A stretch of DNA of 64,000 nucleotides, from contig OZ234496.1 of the NCBI GenBank assembly GCA_965153455.1, positions 10,997,863 through 11,061,862 of the forward strand. Reading direction: 5' to 3'. Shown here in pieces: positions 1-10,669 of this stretch. The translations under genes were made by a program, and so were the position numbers. Position 1 is the first letter of the stretch. Each line of letters begins with the position of its first letter. Under the pieces are notes generated by a model. That model made no database searches and was not told the DNA's origin. It saw only the letters and a list, made by a program, of their open reading frames with translations. The stretch is from Sphagnum compactum (lineage: Eukaryota; Bryophyta; Sphagnopsida; Sphagnales).

Positions 1-750
1 TGCTATGGGCTGTAGTATTGGTGATACTATCATATGTCATACCATTGGCAGCAGGTACAGGAGAATTGGAGCTTGACAGACAGAAATGGGAAGATGGGTA
101 CTTTGCGGATGTTGGAATGGCAATTGGAGGTGTATGGCTCAAGTGGTGGATTGAAGCAGCTGCTGCACTTTCCAACATGGGTTTATTTGAAGCTGAGATG
201 ACGAGCGATTCGTTCCAGTTCTGTGTATGGCAGAGATGGGCTTGCTTCCTAAGGTATTTGCAATCTGCACCAAGTATGGGACACTGTTGGTGGGAATCAT
301 ATGTTCAGCATCAGGAGTTGTCCTCTTATCCTGGATGAGCTTCCAGGAGATTGTGGAGTTTCTCAACTATCTCTATTGCTTTGGCATGCTTGTTGAGGTT
401 GTGGCATTTGTTTGGTTATGCATCAAACAACCTGAGTTGGAGCCTCCTTTCCAGATTCCAGTTGGCACCTTTGGTGTTATCCTCATCTTCTACCGCCCAC
501 AATTTTGCTACTCCTGGTGATGTATTTAGCCTCCTGGAAAACTGTTGTCTTCAGTATCACAGTCTCAATTACAGGTATCCTTGTGTATCTGGCACTCGAG
601 TATGCAAAGGCAAAGAAATGGCTGCAATTTGTGGACACAGATCAACCTAGTAGACTGCATGATGATGATGATGATGATGTTGCTGCTACTTCTTCTATGT
701 CTCCACATCATGAGGTGCTTGAGGCAGAGGCAAGGCTTTTGTCTGCATAG
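1..750 (+). pseudogene. Polyamine/amino-acid permease (plant PUT type, APC superfamily), 3' part, two frameshifts
   Basis: The 5' end lies outside the window. The product is a polytopic membrane carrier of the plant PUT (polyamine uptake) group. The landmark is the segment ending TSDSFQ, then MAEMGLLPKVF, KYGTLLVGI, SASGVVLLSW, FQEIVEFLNYLYC, PFQIPVGTFGVIL, PPTILLLLVMYLASWK and a short acidic tail, which follows plant PUT proteins without gaps. Two one-base losses break the frame. One is at about 226, between SDSFQ and MAEMG; the other is at about 492, just before PPTILL. Coding continues in the new frame each time and there is no other stop before the TAG at 748-750. Either this is a very recent pseudogene or the assembly has two indel errors; the sequence alone cannot decide. 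The family assignment is firm and the pseudogene status is uncertain. Confidence 0.8.
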
Positions 751-2480
751 CACCAGTGGTCAAATGAAACAAGACCTCTCCTTCAGTACCTTTTAACTGT
801 ATTGTGGGCTTTTGAAATCATTAATTTTTGGGCCTTGCTTAGATTGCAAATTGGGTGCTATTTGGTATCAAACTTTCTTCTTCTGACCACATGTGCCTTT
901 AAAAACAAGGGATCGATATCTCTTGGACTGTGCATATATTAGGTGCTGTGGTTTCGGTATCAACTCTCTTCTTCTAACCACATGTGCCTTTTGAAAGAAG
1001 GGATTTTTCTCTCTTGGGCCATGAATGAGGTCGGGAGGTGAATTGGCTTACGTGTACGGAAGTGCCACACACAAACATGTACAATACTTTGCTCTGTTAT
1101 GGGTGATTCTTTTTCTTCAATTTCTGGACGTCAATGTGTAGAGTAGCCATGTTGATGCTTCGCATATTCTGTGTGCAATGCTCTCTATTCATTCACTTGT
1201 TGAGTTATATCCAGGTGCGCATGTATGGTAATCGCTTTCAGTGTCAATCTGCAGCTTGCTTCTTGAGTGTTGGGTTTCCTTCAATTTGCTCATTCCTATG
1301 TGCCAAGCTTTGCCCTTGTGAAAAGGCCAAGTTGTATCATCATGGATTAGTCCACCTTCTGTTGCTGAAAATACCAATATTTTTTGAATCTTTTGTGAAA
1401 TGCTTGCTTGGTTAGAAAAAAAGTATTTTGGGCATTTTGAACTCATAATTAAATTCATCCAAATAACATGAGTGAATATAGGTGAAATGTGCCATCCTTG
1501 GATCCCATTGTCAAAACTGATGTGATGTGCCATACTTATGTTGGATGTCATGTTAGTGTTAGGATAGATGTGTATTACATATACTCCCCTTTTTGAGCTT
1601 GAGGAAGTGTGCAATCACTTGAATGTGTGATGTGCTATGGACATCATAGAGAGATTGTGTGACTATGTTGTATCACTATTCAAAGGTTAATAATATTAGA
1701 ACATCACTTGCACAAATCTCATTCTCAAATTTTGGTTGCAAACGCAAGGCAATTTGGATTGCCACACCCCATTTCCTTCAGTAATTATAGATTTCTGCAA
1801 TAACTACTGCACATTGGAAGGAATAACAGGACAACTTCAATAACCTTGCAAGTTACTGTTAATCTTCAATCTAATTTCTCTAGGCAATTATGGATATCCT
1901 GATTATCATACAATGTGATTGTGTGGTAATTGGCATTCATAACTTCATGTCTAACCTTTGTCAATTGACATTGTTTATCAATCAAGTTAGCCAAAACTAA
2001 AGATTGCGAAATTTCAAACTTCAAATGTCTAGTTCTTTCATAACACAAACGTCATGGGACAGATGAGTGCAAATGTTTTTTTTAAGTATTATAATTTCAT
2101 TGGGTTTCCCACATGGTGTGTTGACATGATAAATGTAGTTTTCTTCCTTTCATAAGTGCTACAGTTCTCATCAATATGGCTCCCTTGTATTGTAGCCCAT
2201 GATTTCAAATGGCAAATTAGGAGATGTAAGCCTAGATAAGGGCACAATAACAAGCCAATTTTATGACACACGTATGAGGAATTCCACAAGGTCAAGTCCT
2301 TTTTTCTCCACGATTAGTTTCAATTATTACAAAAAGTTCTGATCAATTTTGAGCTATGTTAGTTGAATAATAAGGGAAGTAACGTTCATGGTCCATAACG
2401 CATACTTGGCGATATGGCATGGTTGTATGAGATGCCACTTGTGGGTGTCAATTGAATATTGCATGATGAATATTGCATCA
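751..2480. other. Downstream/intergenic stretch with a two-copy repeat
   Basis: No gene is recognisable. An imperfect direct duplication lies at about 853-928 and 942-1018 (roughly 89-bp spacing), each copy carrying the core CCACATGTGCCTTT followed by AAGGGAT. The rest is AT-rich, with open frames on both strands that match no family I know. Confidence 0.5.
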
Positions 2481-2484
2481 AACC

Positions 2485-2845
2485 CTATAAATTGGACATC
2501 AGGACGACTATGTTTTATGTGTTTTCTCATGTTCAAATTGGGTTCAAATTGGATACCACGATTGCTATGTTTAATGTGATTTTAGTGTTTAAATTGGGTA
2601 CAAATTGGACGCCAAGATTACTACCCATCTTTTATGTTTTTTTCTAGTGTTCAAATTTGGTACAAATTGGATTGTGCCAGGATTGCTCTGTTCGATGTGC
2701 TATTTTAGTGTTCAAATTGGGTACAAATAAATAGAATGCCAGGATAACTATATTTTATGTTTTCTCTAGTGCTCAAATTGGTGCAAATTGGATACCAGGA
2801 TTGTGTGTTTGTGCTATATTAGTGTTACCATTTGGATGCCAACAA
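2485..2845. repeat. Degenerate tandem array, about five units of ~65 bp
   Basis: Units share the pattern GTTCAAATTGGGTACAAATT, then GGA(T)..CCAGGATT, then TATGTTTTATGTG, then TTTTAGTG. The array is strongly degenerate but phased. It lies between the permease and the GT39 promoter repeat. No coding potential was seen. Confidence 0.7.
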
Positions 2846-3109
2846 GATGTATACATTTGACTTCTGCTTCTTCAATTCCTTGCCATATGTTTCCTATGGT
2901 GTTTATTGAGTGTCAAAAAATTTGGAATTACCAAAAAGAAAGAAACAAAGATGGCATGGAATTTCTGCTTCCTTCAGTTTGCAGTTTGATGCTGTTCAGA
3001 TGGTGTTACTTTTTTGTGAGCTACTAGTTAGCTGAAAACTCCACCAAGCCTTTCTCAGCAATCAAGATCAGTCTGGTGATGGCTCCAGTCTCCTCTCTAC
3101 TGAAAACAT

Positions 3110-3660
3110 ACATAGCAGCAAAACATCCGGTGCCACAATTTCTCTCAAAAGAGATTGCAGATTTCCTTGCAATTGAAAACCCCTAAACCCTAGACCTTGT
3201 CTTGTCTTGGCTTGTCTTCTCCCTTCACCTGGTTTTTGAAGGTTTTTCCGTTCTTCCCTATATAGTTTGCTGTCCATCATTTTTGTGAGAAGATCAAAAC
3301 AACAGCAGCAGCAAACATCCGGTGCCATAATTTCTCACAAGGAGATTGCAGATTTTCTTGCAATTGAAAACCCCTAAACCTTGTCTTTTTTTGCATTGTC
3401 TTGTCCCTTCTCTTGATTTTTGTAGGTTTTTCTGTTTGATCCTATCTTATCTGCTATTCCTCAGTTTTCTGAGAAGATCATAACAGCAGCATCAAAAATC
3501 CGCTGCCTCAATTTCTCGCAAGGACATTCCAGATGTTCCTGCAGTTGAAAACCCTAAACCCTAATCCTTGTCTTGTCCCCTCTCCTGGTTTTTGAGGCTT
3601 TTTATGTTTCTTCCCTATCTAGTCTGCTGTTGTTCATTTTTCTGAGAAGATCATAACAAC
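3110..3660. repeat. Three-copy ~180-bp tandem repeat with telobox motifs upstream of the GT39 gene
   Basis: Copies start near 3110, 3303 and 3484. Each begins with a CAGCA-rich stretch and CATCCGGTGCC (CCGCTGCC in copy 3). It continues with AATTTCTC..AAGGAGATTGCAGATTTTCTTGCAATTG-like sequence, then an AACCCCTAAACC/AACCCTAAACCCTAA telobox-like motif, then a CTTGTC-rich tract and TTTTTGTGAGAAGATCA. The array ends about 150 bp before the GT39 start, so it overlaps the probable promoter or 5' UTR. Teloboxes are known plant cis elements; a regulatory role here is inference. Confidence 0.75.
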
Positions 3661-3810
3661 CTAGTAAAAGCTCAGCTCAGAAAGAAAGAAGCAGCAGAGA
3701 ACAATAGAACAAACTGAAGGAAACCTCCCAATCATTAGGACACAGAAAGAAGAGGATTTTTCTTCTTCTCAAGCTATCTTACTTTTGGTTAGAATTTTCT
3801 TTCCTCAAAT

Positions 3811-6800
3811 ATGCAGATCTTAGGCTTACCATCTGCACATTTCTTGTCAGCAAATAGAAGCAGCCACAATAATGCGGCCATCATCATCATGAATGAGGTT
3901 GTGGACATGCGTTGCAGCAGTTGGAGTAGTAACAGTTCTAGCCCAATTAGTGCAACAAGAAGATTTCCCACTAAACAGTTTTTTGCCAGATTCTTGGAGT
4001 TGGAAACTGTGAGACTTAATGCCTGGAGCAAGTTTAGAGGAGCTGCAGCAGCTCCTGATTTGTGGCAAAGAAGAGCTTCTCGGGGAAGAAAGAAAATGGG
4101 TGCAATGAGAAGTAAGTGCAAGAGTGGAGGAGATCATGAAGAAACTCAAGGAGGTCCAGTAACTGAGTCCTGTCCGAGCTTTCCTGGAGATATGGGTGAG
4201 GTTTCAAGCAACCTGAGTTGTTGGAAGCAGAAGAGAAGGATTTTGGAAATTGGGTTTGTGGGTCTGTTGGCAACAGCTGCCTGGTTTCGCAACTTGGGAG
4301 CTGCAGGACTTATGGATGACACTGAGCCTCTCTTTGTTGAAGCTGCACGCCAAATGTATGTGTGTGTGTTTCTCTAACTTGCTATTCCCTTTCTGTCTCC
4401 CACCATTCCTGTCACTGTGGAAAGTTGGAATCCATTGGCGACTACAGATCTGATCTAAGTTTGTCTGATGAATTGAAAAAGAAATTGATCAATCAAAAAG
4501 ACTACAGATCTCATTTAAGTCTCTGATGAATTTGGAAAATCGATCACAGACACTACATATCTCATGAAAATCTCTGATGAATTGAAGGAAATTGAACACT
4601 AAGACTGCACATCTCATGCAGGTCTTTGAGAATAATTGCAGTTCATCAGAGATTTACATGAGATCTGTGAGATCTGTACTCTTTCTGATCAATTCCAGTT
4701 TCATCAGAGAAGATGATTAGGGTTTGGGGATTTTGTGTCGTGACGAATGGGTGGTGGTGAATGGGAGTGATGATGATGTGCAGGTTATTGACAGGTGATT
4801 ACATTACACCACAGTTCAATGCACAGCCGCGGTTTGACAAGCCCATTCTTGTCTACTGGCTCATGGCACTGTCGGTAAGCAGTTTCTTCCAGCACTCTTT
4901 CCCAAACAGCTTGCTCAAGAGCTCATCATGATAAGGCTCATGAGGTTTATTGCAATAAACTCTTGTCTTGTAGCACATGGGGGAAATTGGGTTGATGAAC
5001 AATTTCATCATTTTCTTGGTTCTCTGAATGTGCCAATTACAAATAAAATAATGTCAAGGAGGAGGAGTATTTTGTCTTGCTCTTCAATTGGAGTTGCTTT
5101 TTCCATCAACCCCATGCTCTTGATGAACAAGAAAAAAGTAGTTAGGGATGGGTAATTTCAGTAGAGTGTGTTGTTGTGTGTGTACAACAAGCCAGACACA
5201 GTAGCTGATTCTTGGTGCCTTTTGCATTTCAGATATTAAGGAGAGGATGTCTGGGCATATGACTTGTTTTCTACAGGCAAAATTATTCGGATTGAGTGTT
5301 TGGGTCTTCAGGCTGCCTTCAGCTTTGTGTGCCTTAGGACTTCTTCTAAGTCTTCTTCTTACTGTCAAACACTTTGGCTTGAATTTTCCTACTGACTTGC
5401 AAAGCCAAAGTCAGGAGACACAAACTGGCAATTCCAAGTCTTTCTATATACCAGCCATCATCACTGCCGGAGCCTTCGCTCTTAACCTTGAGGTATGTTG
5501 CACAGGATATGCTAAGCTTCCTGTTACTTAGAGATGAAGCAGACACTATCTATTTTGTTTGTGTTTGAAGTTGCATCACCAATTTGTATGTGTTTCATTA
5601 ACAATATGGTGGACTGAAGGTGGTAGCATGGGGGAGCACAGCATTATCAGATATGCTTTTGACGAGCACTATTGGAGCCACACTTCTGACTTTCTTTTGG
5701 GGGTACGCCAGACATGTCAAATGGGGCTACCCAATGTCGGCAGTTTTCATGGGGCTTGCCTGCCTTTCCAAAGGACCCATTGGAATTGTGTTCCCTGTAA
5801 GTTGCCCACTAGGTATAATGACGGAAAGGAAGTCTGTCCTGAGTCATAGATGTTGGACATTGCTCAATGGCCATGTAAGGCAAAGCATATCATTTCAATA
5901 GGATGTTCCTTTTCATGTTTCTCTCTCCGTCTCTCTCTTGCTCTCTCCTTGTGTTACAGGACATTATGGTTGGTTTGTTGGGTGTGGATACAGGTGTGTG
6001 TTTGTGCCCTCTTTCTTTTATGCAGAGGGGAGTTGTCAAGCATGCTACTGTAAGAACTCCTGGTCTCCACCCTCATCCTCAGGAATTTCAAGACAAAGAT
6101 ACTGCACACTACTCCTCTTCCAGCAAAACTTTGTGAGATATGTGTGCAGGTTAGGGGTGTCATTGTTGCCTGCTACTTCGCTCGAAGATTGATTTTTTTC
6201 TCTTTCTGGCTTGGAATTTGATAGGAGTGTCTTGATGGGATTCTTGTTCAGCAGGGCAGAGCTGCCGTATCTCGAAGGTACGCTTGCAATTCTACTTATC
6301 AACCTACCCTGGTACGGATTCATGGTTTCAAAGCACGGACTGCTCTACTTATCCACTTTCTTTGGATACCACAACCTTGAGGTGAGATCCTGTCAATCTT
6401 GCTCCACAAGAACATGTCAATTTCCAAATTCTCTGTGCAAATTCTTCTTCAGTGGTCAAGCAAAAGGAAACAAGAAGAAGGTCATAAAGCTGGCTAGGCT
6501 CCTGCAGTTTGAAAGCAAAAGCTGATGTACCCATTTGACCAGAAGGAGCAACAAGCTCTGTCAAAGTGTTTGTCCAGGAACCTTGTTGCAGTAGTATCAG
6601 GTGGTCTGTATTTTGTGTACTGAGAGATATCATTTTGGTGCAGCGGTTTGTGAGAGGTGTAAATCATCACTGGGGAAGGCCTTGGTGGTATGGAATGGCT
6701 GTGGTAGTTGTCATGTACCTACCATGGTCTCTCTCTTTGCCACCAGCACTTGTGCAAGCTAATCCCTGGAATCCAACATGGAGGAAGGCTGAGAGATGGC

Positions 6801-8472
6801 AAACACTGCCTCTTTTCGCTGCAACATGGTTTGCTGCTGGCTTTGGAATTTTTGCATTGTCATCCACTCAGGTGCGCACCACTCCATCTGTATCTTCCTC
6901 ACTGTCATCTGATGCTATTGTGTATGTGTGTGCACTCTAACTTGTGCACTTGTTGGAATTTGAAGCTGCCATCATACTATTTGCCAGTGGCACCAGCAGT
7001 GGCCATGTTGGCAGCAGCCCATTTGTCAAAGAAAGTTGGAGAGCAGAGGGTGGGAGTGTTCACAGCTCTGACACCCGCTTTCCTGTATCTGAGTCTGGCT
7101 GTTCTTTCATGGTTCATTCCGGTGCTTCTCCAATCATCTGGTGATCTCACGGTAGTTCTTCGTCAACTGTCATATTCTCTCCAAAGTTCCTGTCAGTGCT
7201 CCCAAATATTTTCTTGAGAGAGTGTAATATCTTTTACTTAGTGGAGTGCAGCAGAAAGTCTGAAAGTTCACGGCTTTGATGCTTACATGTTTGCAAGAAT
7301 CTGTACATTTGAGGAGTTGTTTCTCTTCTGGTCATCAAGCCTGTTGTGGGATGGTTTGCTCTTTTAGGCTACCCAAATCGGAAACCTCTTGTGTGAGAAA
7401 CAGCTGCATCAGATTGCGGTGGTCATTTTTGTAGTAGCTGGAGGGCTGGCAATGTCAACTGCAGAATTCAGAGCGTTCCTTGGATCACAACCACAAACAC
7501 ATCCTTCAACAAAAGACAAGCAGAGCTCTCAACAAAGAAGATTGCTCCCACTGTGGGTTCTTCATACAGCAGCAATGCTGGCCTTCTTGATTATATTCAT
7601 AACCCCTGTCTATCAGGCTGCTGACACTGTCCGTCAAGCTCCTCTGAGAGAGTTGGCATCTTTGGCTTCACAAGTGCAGGTAATGCTGACAACTGTCAAG
7701 ATGTGTTATCTCGAATAAAGTGTCATTGTGTTGTTTTTCTCTGCAATCTCACAGAAGTGTCAGTTTTGGGTTTGGACAGAAAGCTGGGGAGCCTTTGCTA
7801 ATGGTGGGAACTCGGATGCCAAGTGTTATATTCTACAGCAAGTAAGCTCCCAATCTCTCCCTCTGGCATGTGAAGCTTCAAGATTTTTCTCATGGGTGAT
7901 CTAGCAATTCTGCACACATGGAGCTGTCTAATCTCAGAGCATGTCTTTGCTACATGTATATATAGATTTTTTTAAATTATTGGTTTCGCTTTCATTCCCA
8001 TTAGTGGATTACTTGCAGGTTGCCCACAGCCTTCTTTGACTCATGGCAAGAGGCCTCCACAGTATTGCAACAGCAAGCTCCTAGGTGACTCATTTGTCTT
8101 TTGGCACAGCTGCTCTCTTGTTTCTTGTTCAAAAGAGTTTCCTACATATCATTTTACTTCTTCCCAAGGGTTGATAGAAATAGTCTGATGAGACTCTAAT
8201 GCTTTCAACCTGGGTTTTCTTCCCAGCTGTGTACTCTCATCACAAGAAGAAGCCAGTACAATGCCAGTCAAATAGGCTAATGTCACACTGACATAATGAA
8301 GATCTCATATTGATGACAATGTATTGATTGTGTTAGCAGAATCAGATCAGCACTTATCATTTCAGAGAGACTCAAGGAAGAAAGTTCACCATCACAAGAA
8401 ACCATAGCTGTTGCAGGTGATCATGTGTTGGTAAGGGTTCTCAACGATGTGCCAGATTCTCAAGTTCCTTGA
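3811..8472 (+). CDS. GT39/ArnT-PMT-like membrane glycosyltransferase (12 exons)
   Basis: Inferred exons are 3811-4355, 4784-4874, 5277-5492, 5620-5796, ~5960-6049, 6225-6381, 6644-6871, 6966-7151, 7368-7679, 7755-7841, 8005-8084 and 8337-8472. Family members are multi-pass membrane enzymes that transfer a sugar from a polyprenyl-phosphate donor. Diagnostic motifs are the first-loop acidic pair in GLMDDTEPLFVEAARQM, GDYITPQFNAQPRFDKP, LSKGPIGIV, LPWYGF followed by FFGYHNLERFV, and LPSYYLP. The N-terminal ~140 residues are hydrophilic and Ser/Arg-rich, possibly a targeting extension. Exon 5 is the weak point: its hydrophobic reading ending RGELSSML is one base out of phase with the strong donor CCT|GTAAGT of exon 4. 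An alternative weak donor or a one-base indel would fix it. The C-terminal exon has no obvious homology but is open and phase-compatible. The substrate is unknown; a bacterial-type origin is inferred from the motif set. Confidence 0.8.
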
Positions 8473-9870
8473 ATACACAAGCAGACCAACTGATTCACAA
8501 TGGAAAAAGGCAAAATCTTGACAATTCTGGCATCTCCTCAGCAGTTTCATCAACCTGAGCTAGAGTTCACTTGCAAAAGAGGTGTTTGAACATGTCAAAA
8601 ACTTGGCACACATTGTGAGCAACTCTCATAAGGCTATGACCACACTCGTTGTCTTACCTTCAAAATGTTGTTGTGGAGATTTCACTGCAAATCTCATAGT
8701 GTATGCATTATTTATCTGAGGCACCACCCTGTTTGTGTTTATGCAACAGCACAATTGAATCATGGGAGAAAGTGATTGGATCATGTGAGGCACATGATAT
8801 GCGCAAGTCTGGGCTACACAAAGATGGGTATATCTTCTACTAGTTTTCTTGAGAAGACGGTAAATTCCCATTTGTCCTACATTGTTTTGGATCTGGAAAA
8901 TGAGATTGTTCTCTTTATCTGCATGTTTGTCATGGTGCTGCAGCTTGCAAGTCCACACTTCATTCAGTATTGCAGGTCCTTTTCATTGTTTCTCCACTAA
9001 ATACTTATTCGTTTTTCGTTGTCATTTGAGTTTGTTTACGGTCTTTGCGCACCCTTGTGCAGAAGTCGGGTGAACATATCAATCAGTAGATGCTAGTAAA
9101 ATCACTTGAAATCTATCTTTGAAAACTACGAGTTCATTTGCATTTGGCAAATTAAATTTGCCACCCAAAAAAAAAAATGTTGGATGGAATAAGATCAGTG
9201 CTTTTTTGTCAAATTTGTGAGGTAGGTAAGTTGTTGATAATCCACACCAGGGCTTAGCCAAATTTGGCTATAGGTCAGAGAGGAAATTAGAAAAGTTTAG
9301 GAATCATGTTATATTTTTGCAAGATGCTAGAACCTTAGATGTAAGTTTCTACATTCTTGTTTTTGCGTGTTTTTTCAAAATTTCAGTGTTGTATTTACTT
9401 ACAATTTAACTATCAGATTTTTTTGTTTAGTTTGCAGGAATATGCAATACATGTGAGGACATCCATAATATGAGTTTATATCATTTTTGGCTTGTTTTTC
9501 CCAATGTGGTTCAATTAAATAAATGATGATGATTAAGCAAATATATCTTTTTATTTATTTATTTTGTTCCCATCAAATGACAATTGACAAATGCTCAAAT
9601 CTCCCTGAATTGAATAAAGATCAGAATCAAGAATTTTTATTTATTTATTTATTTTTTGGCTTTTTCAAATACGATATTTATGATAATATTGAGTCCGAAC
9701 GTTTGTTTTCCTCATGCTCCATATTCTGTAATTATCCTCCAAAAGGCCTTTATGAAAGAGGGAATCTGCTGTTGTACTGACAGGATTACAACAGCGTGAG
9801 TGGAAAGAGACAAATTACATGGTGCAGAATAGCATACGTATTGGTTCGCAGCTCCAAAAGGAACTCTGAA
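8473..9870. other. 3' flank/intergenic with a copy of a dispersed repeat
   Basis: No gene was recognised. About 8610-8715 holds copy 1 of a dispersed repeat (CTCATAAGG..ATGAC and TTGTTGTGGAGATTTC..TGCAA) that also occurs near 11740 and, inverted, near 40380-40470. TTTATT-rich low-complexity runs lie at 9548-9565 and 9635-9655. Confidence 0.5.
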
Positions 9871-9878
9871 AGATTTCC

Positions 9879-9902
9879 TTTAGGGTTTAGGGTTTAGGGT
9901 TC
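9879..9902 (+). promoter_or_regulatory. Interstitial telomere-type repeat (TTTAGGG)3
   Basis: Three consecutive TTTAGGG units are followed by TTCCGAG. This is the plant telomere repeat. At this length it is more likely a telobox-like element or a repair scar than a telomere. It lies about 770 bp upstream of the CURT1 start. Confidence 0.7.
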
Positions 9903-9989
9903 CGAGTGATGTTTATATTATAGAGCATTCTGTCACGGATTTTTTTTCTAGTTTCTTTTGGACACCCATGGACTGCAGAATCCCCTGCA

Positions 9990-10460
9990 GATTCTGCAAT
10001 TCTGGTGACTGCAAACCAAAATAGGCAGCAGATTTTGAAGTAGAAAAAATCTGTCAGATAATGGTATGGAACAACCTGGGCATGGCCATTCTGCCGGTTT
10101 GGGTCGATCTGCCTGTTTGGGTAATATCTCGGGCCTCATGCTGATGACCTAGATAGTAGATTCTGCAATTCTGGTGACTCTGCAAATGAAAACACGAGCA
10201 GAGTTGAAGAAAAAAATCCTGTTATGTAATGGCATGGGACATTCCAGGCATCGCCATTCTGCCAGTTTGGGTAATATCTCGGGTTGATGCTCTCGATAGC
10301 AGGTGCTGTAATTCTGGTGATTCTGAAAATCAAAACATCGGCAGATTTGAAGGAAAATTGTTCTGTTAGATAACGGCATGGAACATCCCAGGCATGCCCA
10401 TTCTGCCCGTTTGGGTAGATCTTCCAGTTCGCATAATCTTTCGGGCTGATGCCCTAGAAA
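9990..10460. repeat. Three-copy ~155-bp tandem repeat upstream of CURT1
   Basis: Copies start near 9990, 10159 and 10302. Shared blocks in order are TTCTGCAATTCTGGTGA; GCAGA.TTGAAG.A.AAAAT; TG.TA.ATAA.GGCATGG.ACA; CATTCTGCC.GTTTGGGTA; and a TC.CGGGCTGATGC end. Copies differ by substitutions and small indels. The array ends about 210 bp before the CURT1 start, in the probable promoter. Confidence 0.75.
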
Positions 10461-10615
10461 AGTACAAAGTTGCATATAGGTACATATTTTCTCCAGAATT
10501 CCAGGTGGTATTATATAGTAAAATGGACCAAACCGATTCTGACCAGCCAGAATCGCTCGATCGACCTTGTGTGGAGGTGTTTTCTGCTGGGGCAAGGGTT
10601 TTGTGTTTTGTTCCT

Positions 10616-10636
10616 CTCTCTCTCTCTCTCTCTCTC
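10616..10636 (+). promoter_or_regulatory. CT microsatellite in the CURT1 5' leader
   Basis: An uninterrupted (TC)n run ends about 34 bp before the ATG at 10670. Pyrimidine-rich tracts like this are common in plant core promoters and 5' UTRs. A TATATAG motif lies at about 10512. Confidence 0.6.
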
Positions 10637-10669
10637 ACGTGCTCGTGTGTGTCGTGTTTTGGGGGATCG

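Noticed and set aside
1189-1614. 141-codon open frame on the minus strand
   Set aside because: Composition follows AT-rich intergenic DNA (many His, Ile, Met), with no domain or splice context; most likely chance.
3176-3200. True telomere or subtelomere
   Set aside because: Telomere-like motifs at 3180, 3370, 3550, 9880, 27800 and 43613 are short and isolated; they fit teloboxes or eroded tracts within gene-bearing DNA.
8225-8276. Alternative GT39 terminal exon (CVLSSQEEASTMPVK) after CCCAG at 8226
   Set aside because: It is phase-compatible, but the exon at 8337-8472 is longer, also in phase, and has stronger coding character; kept only as an alternative.
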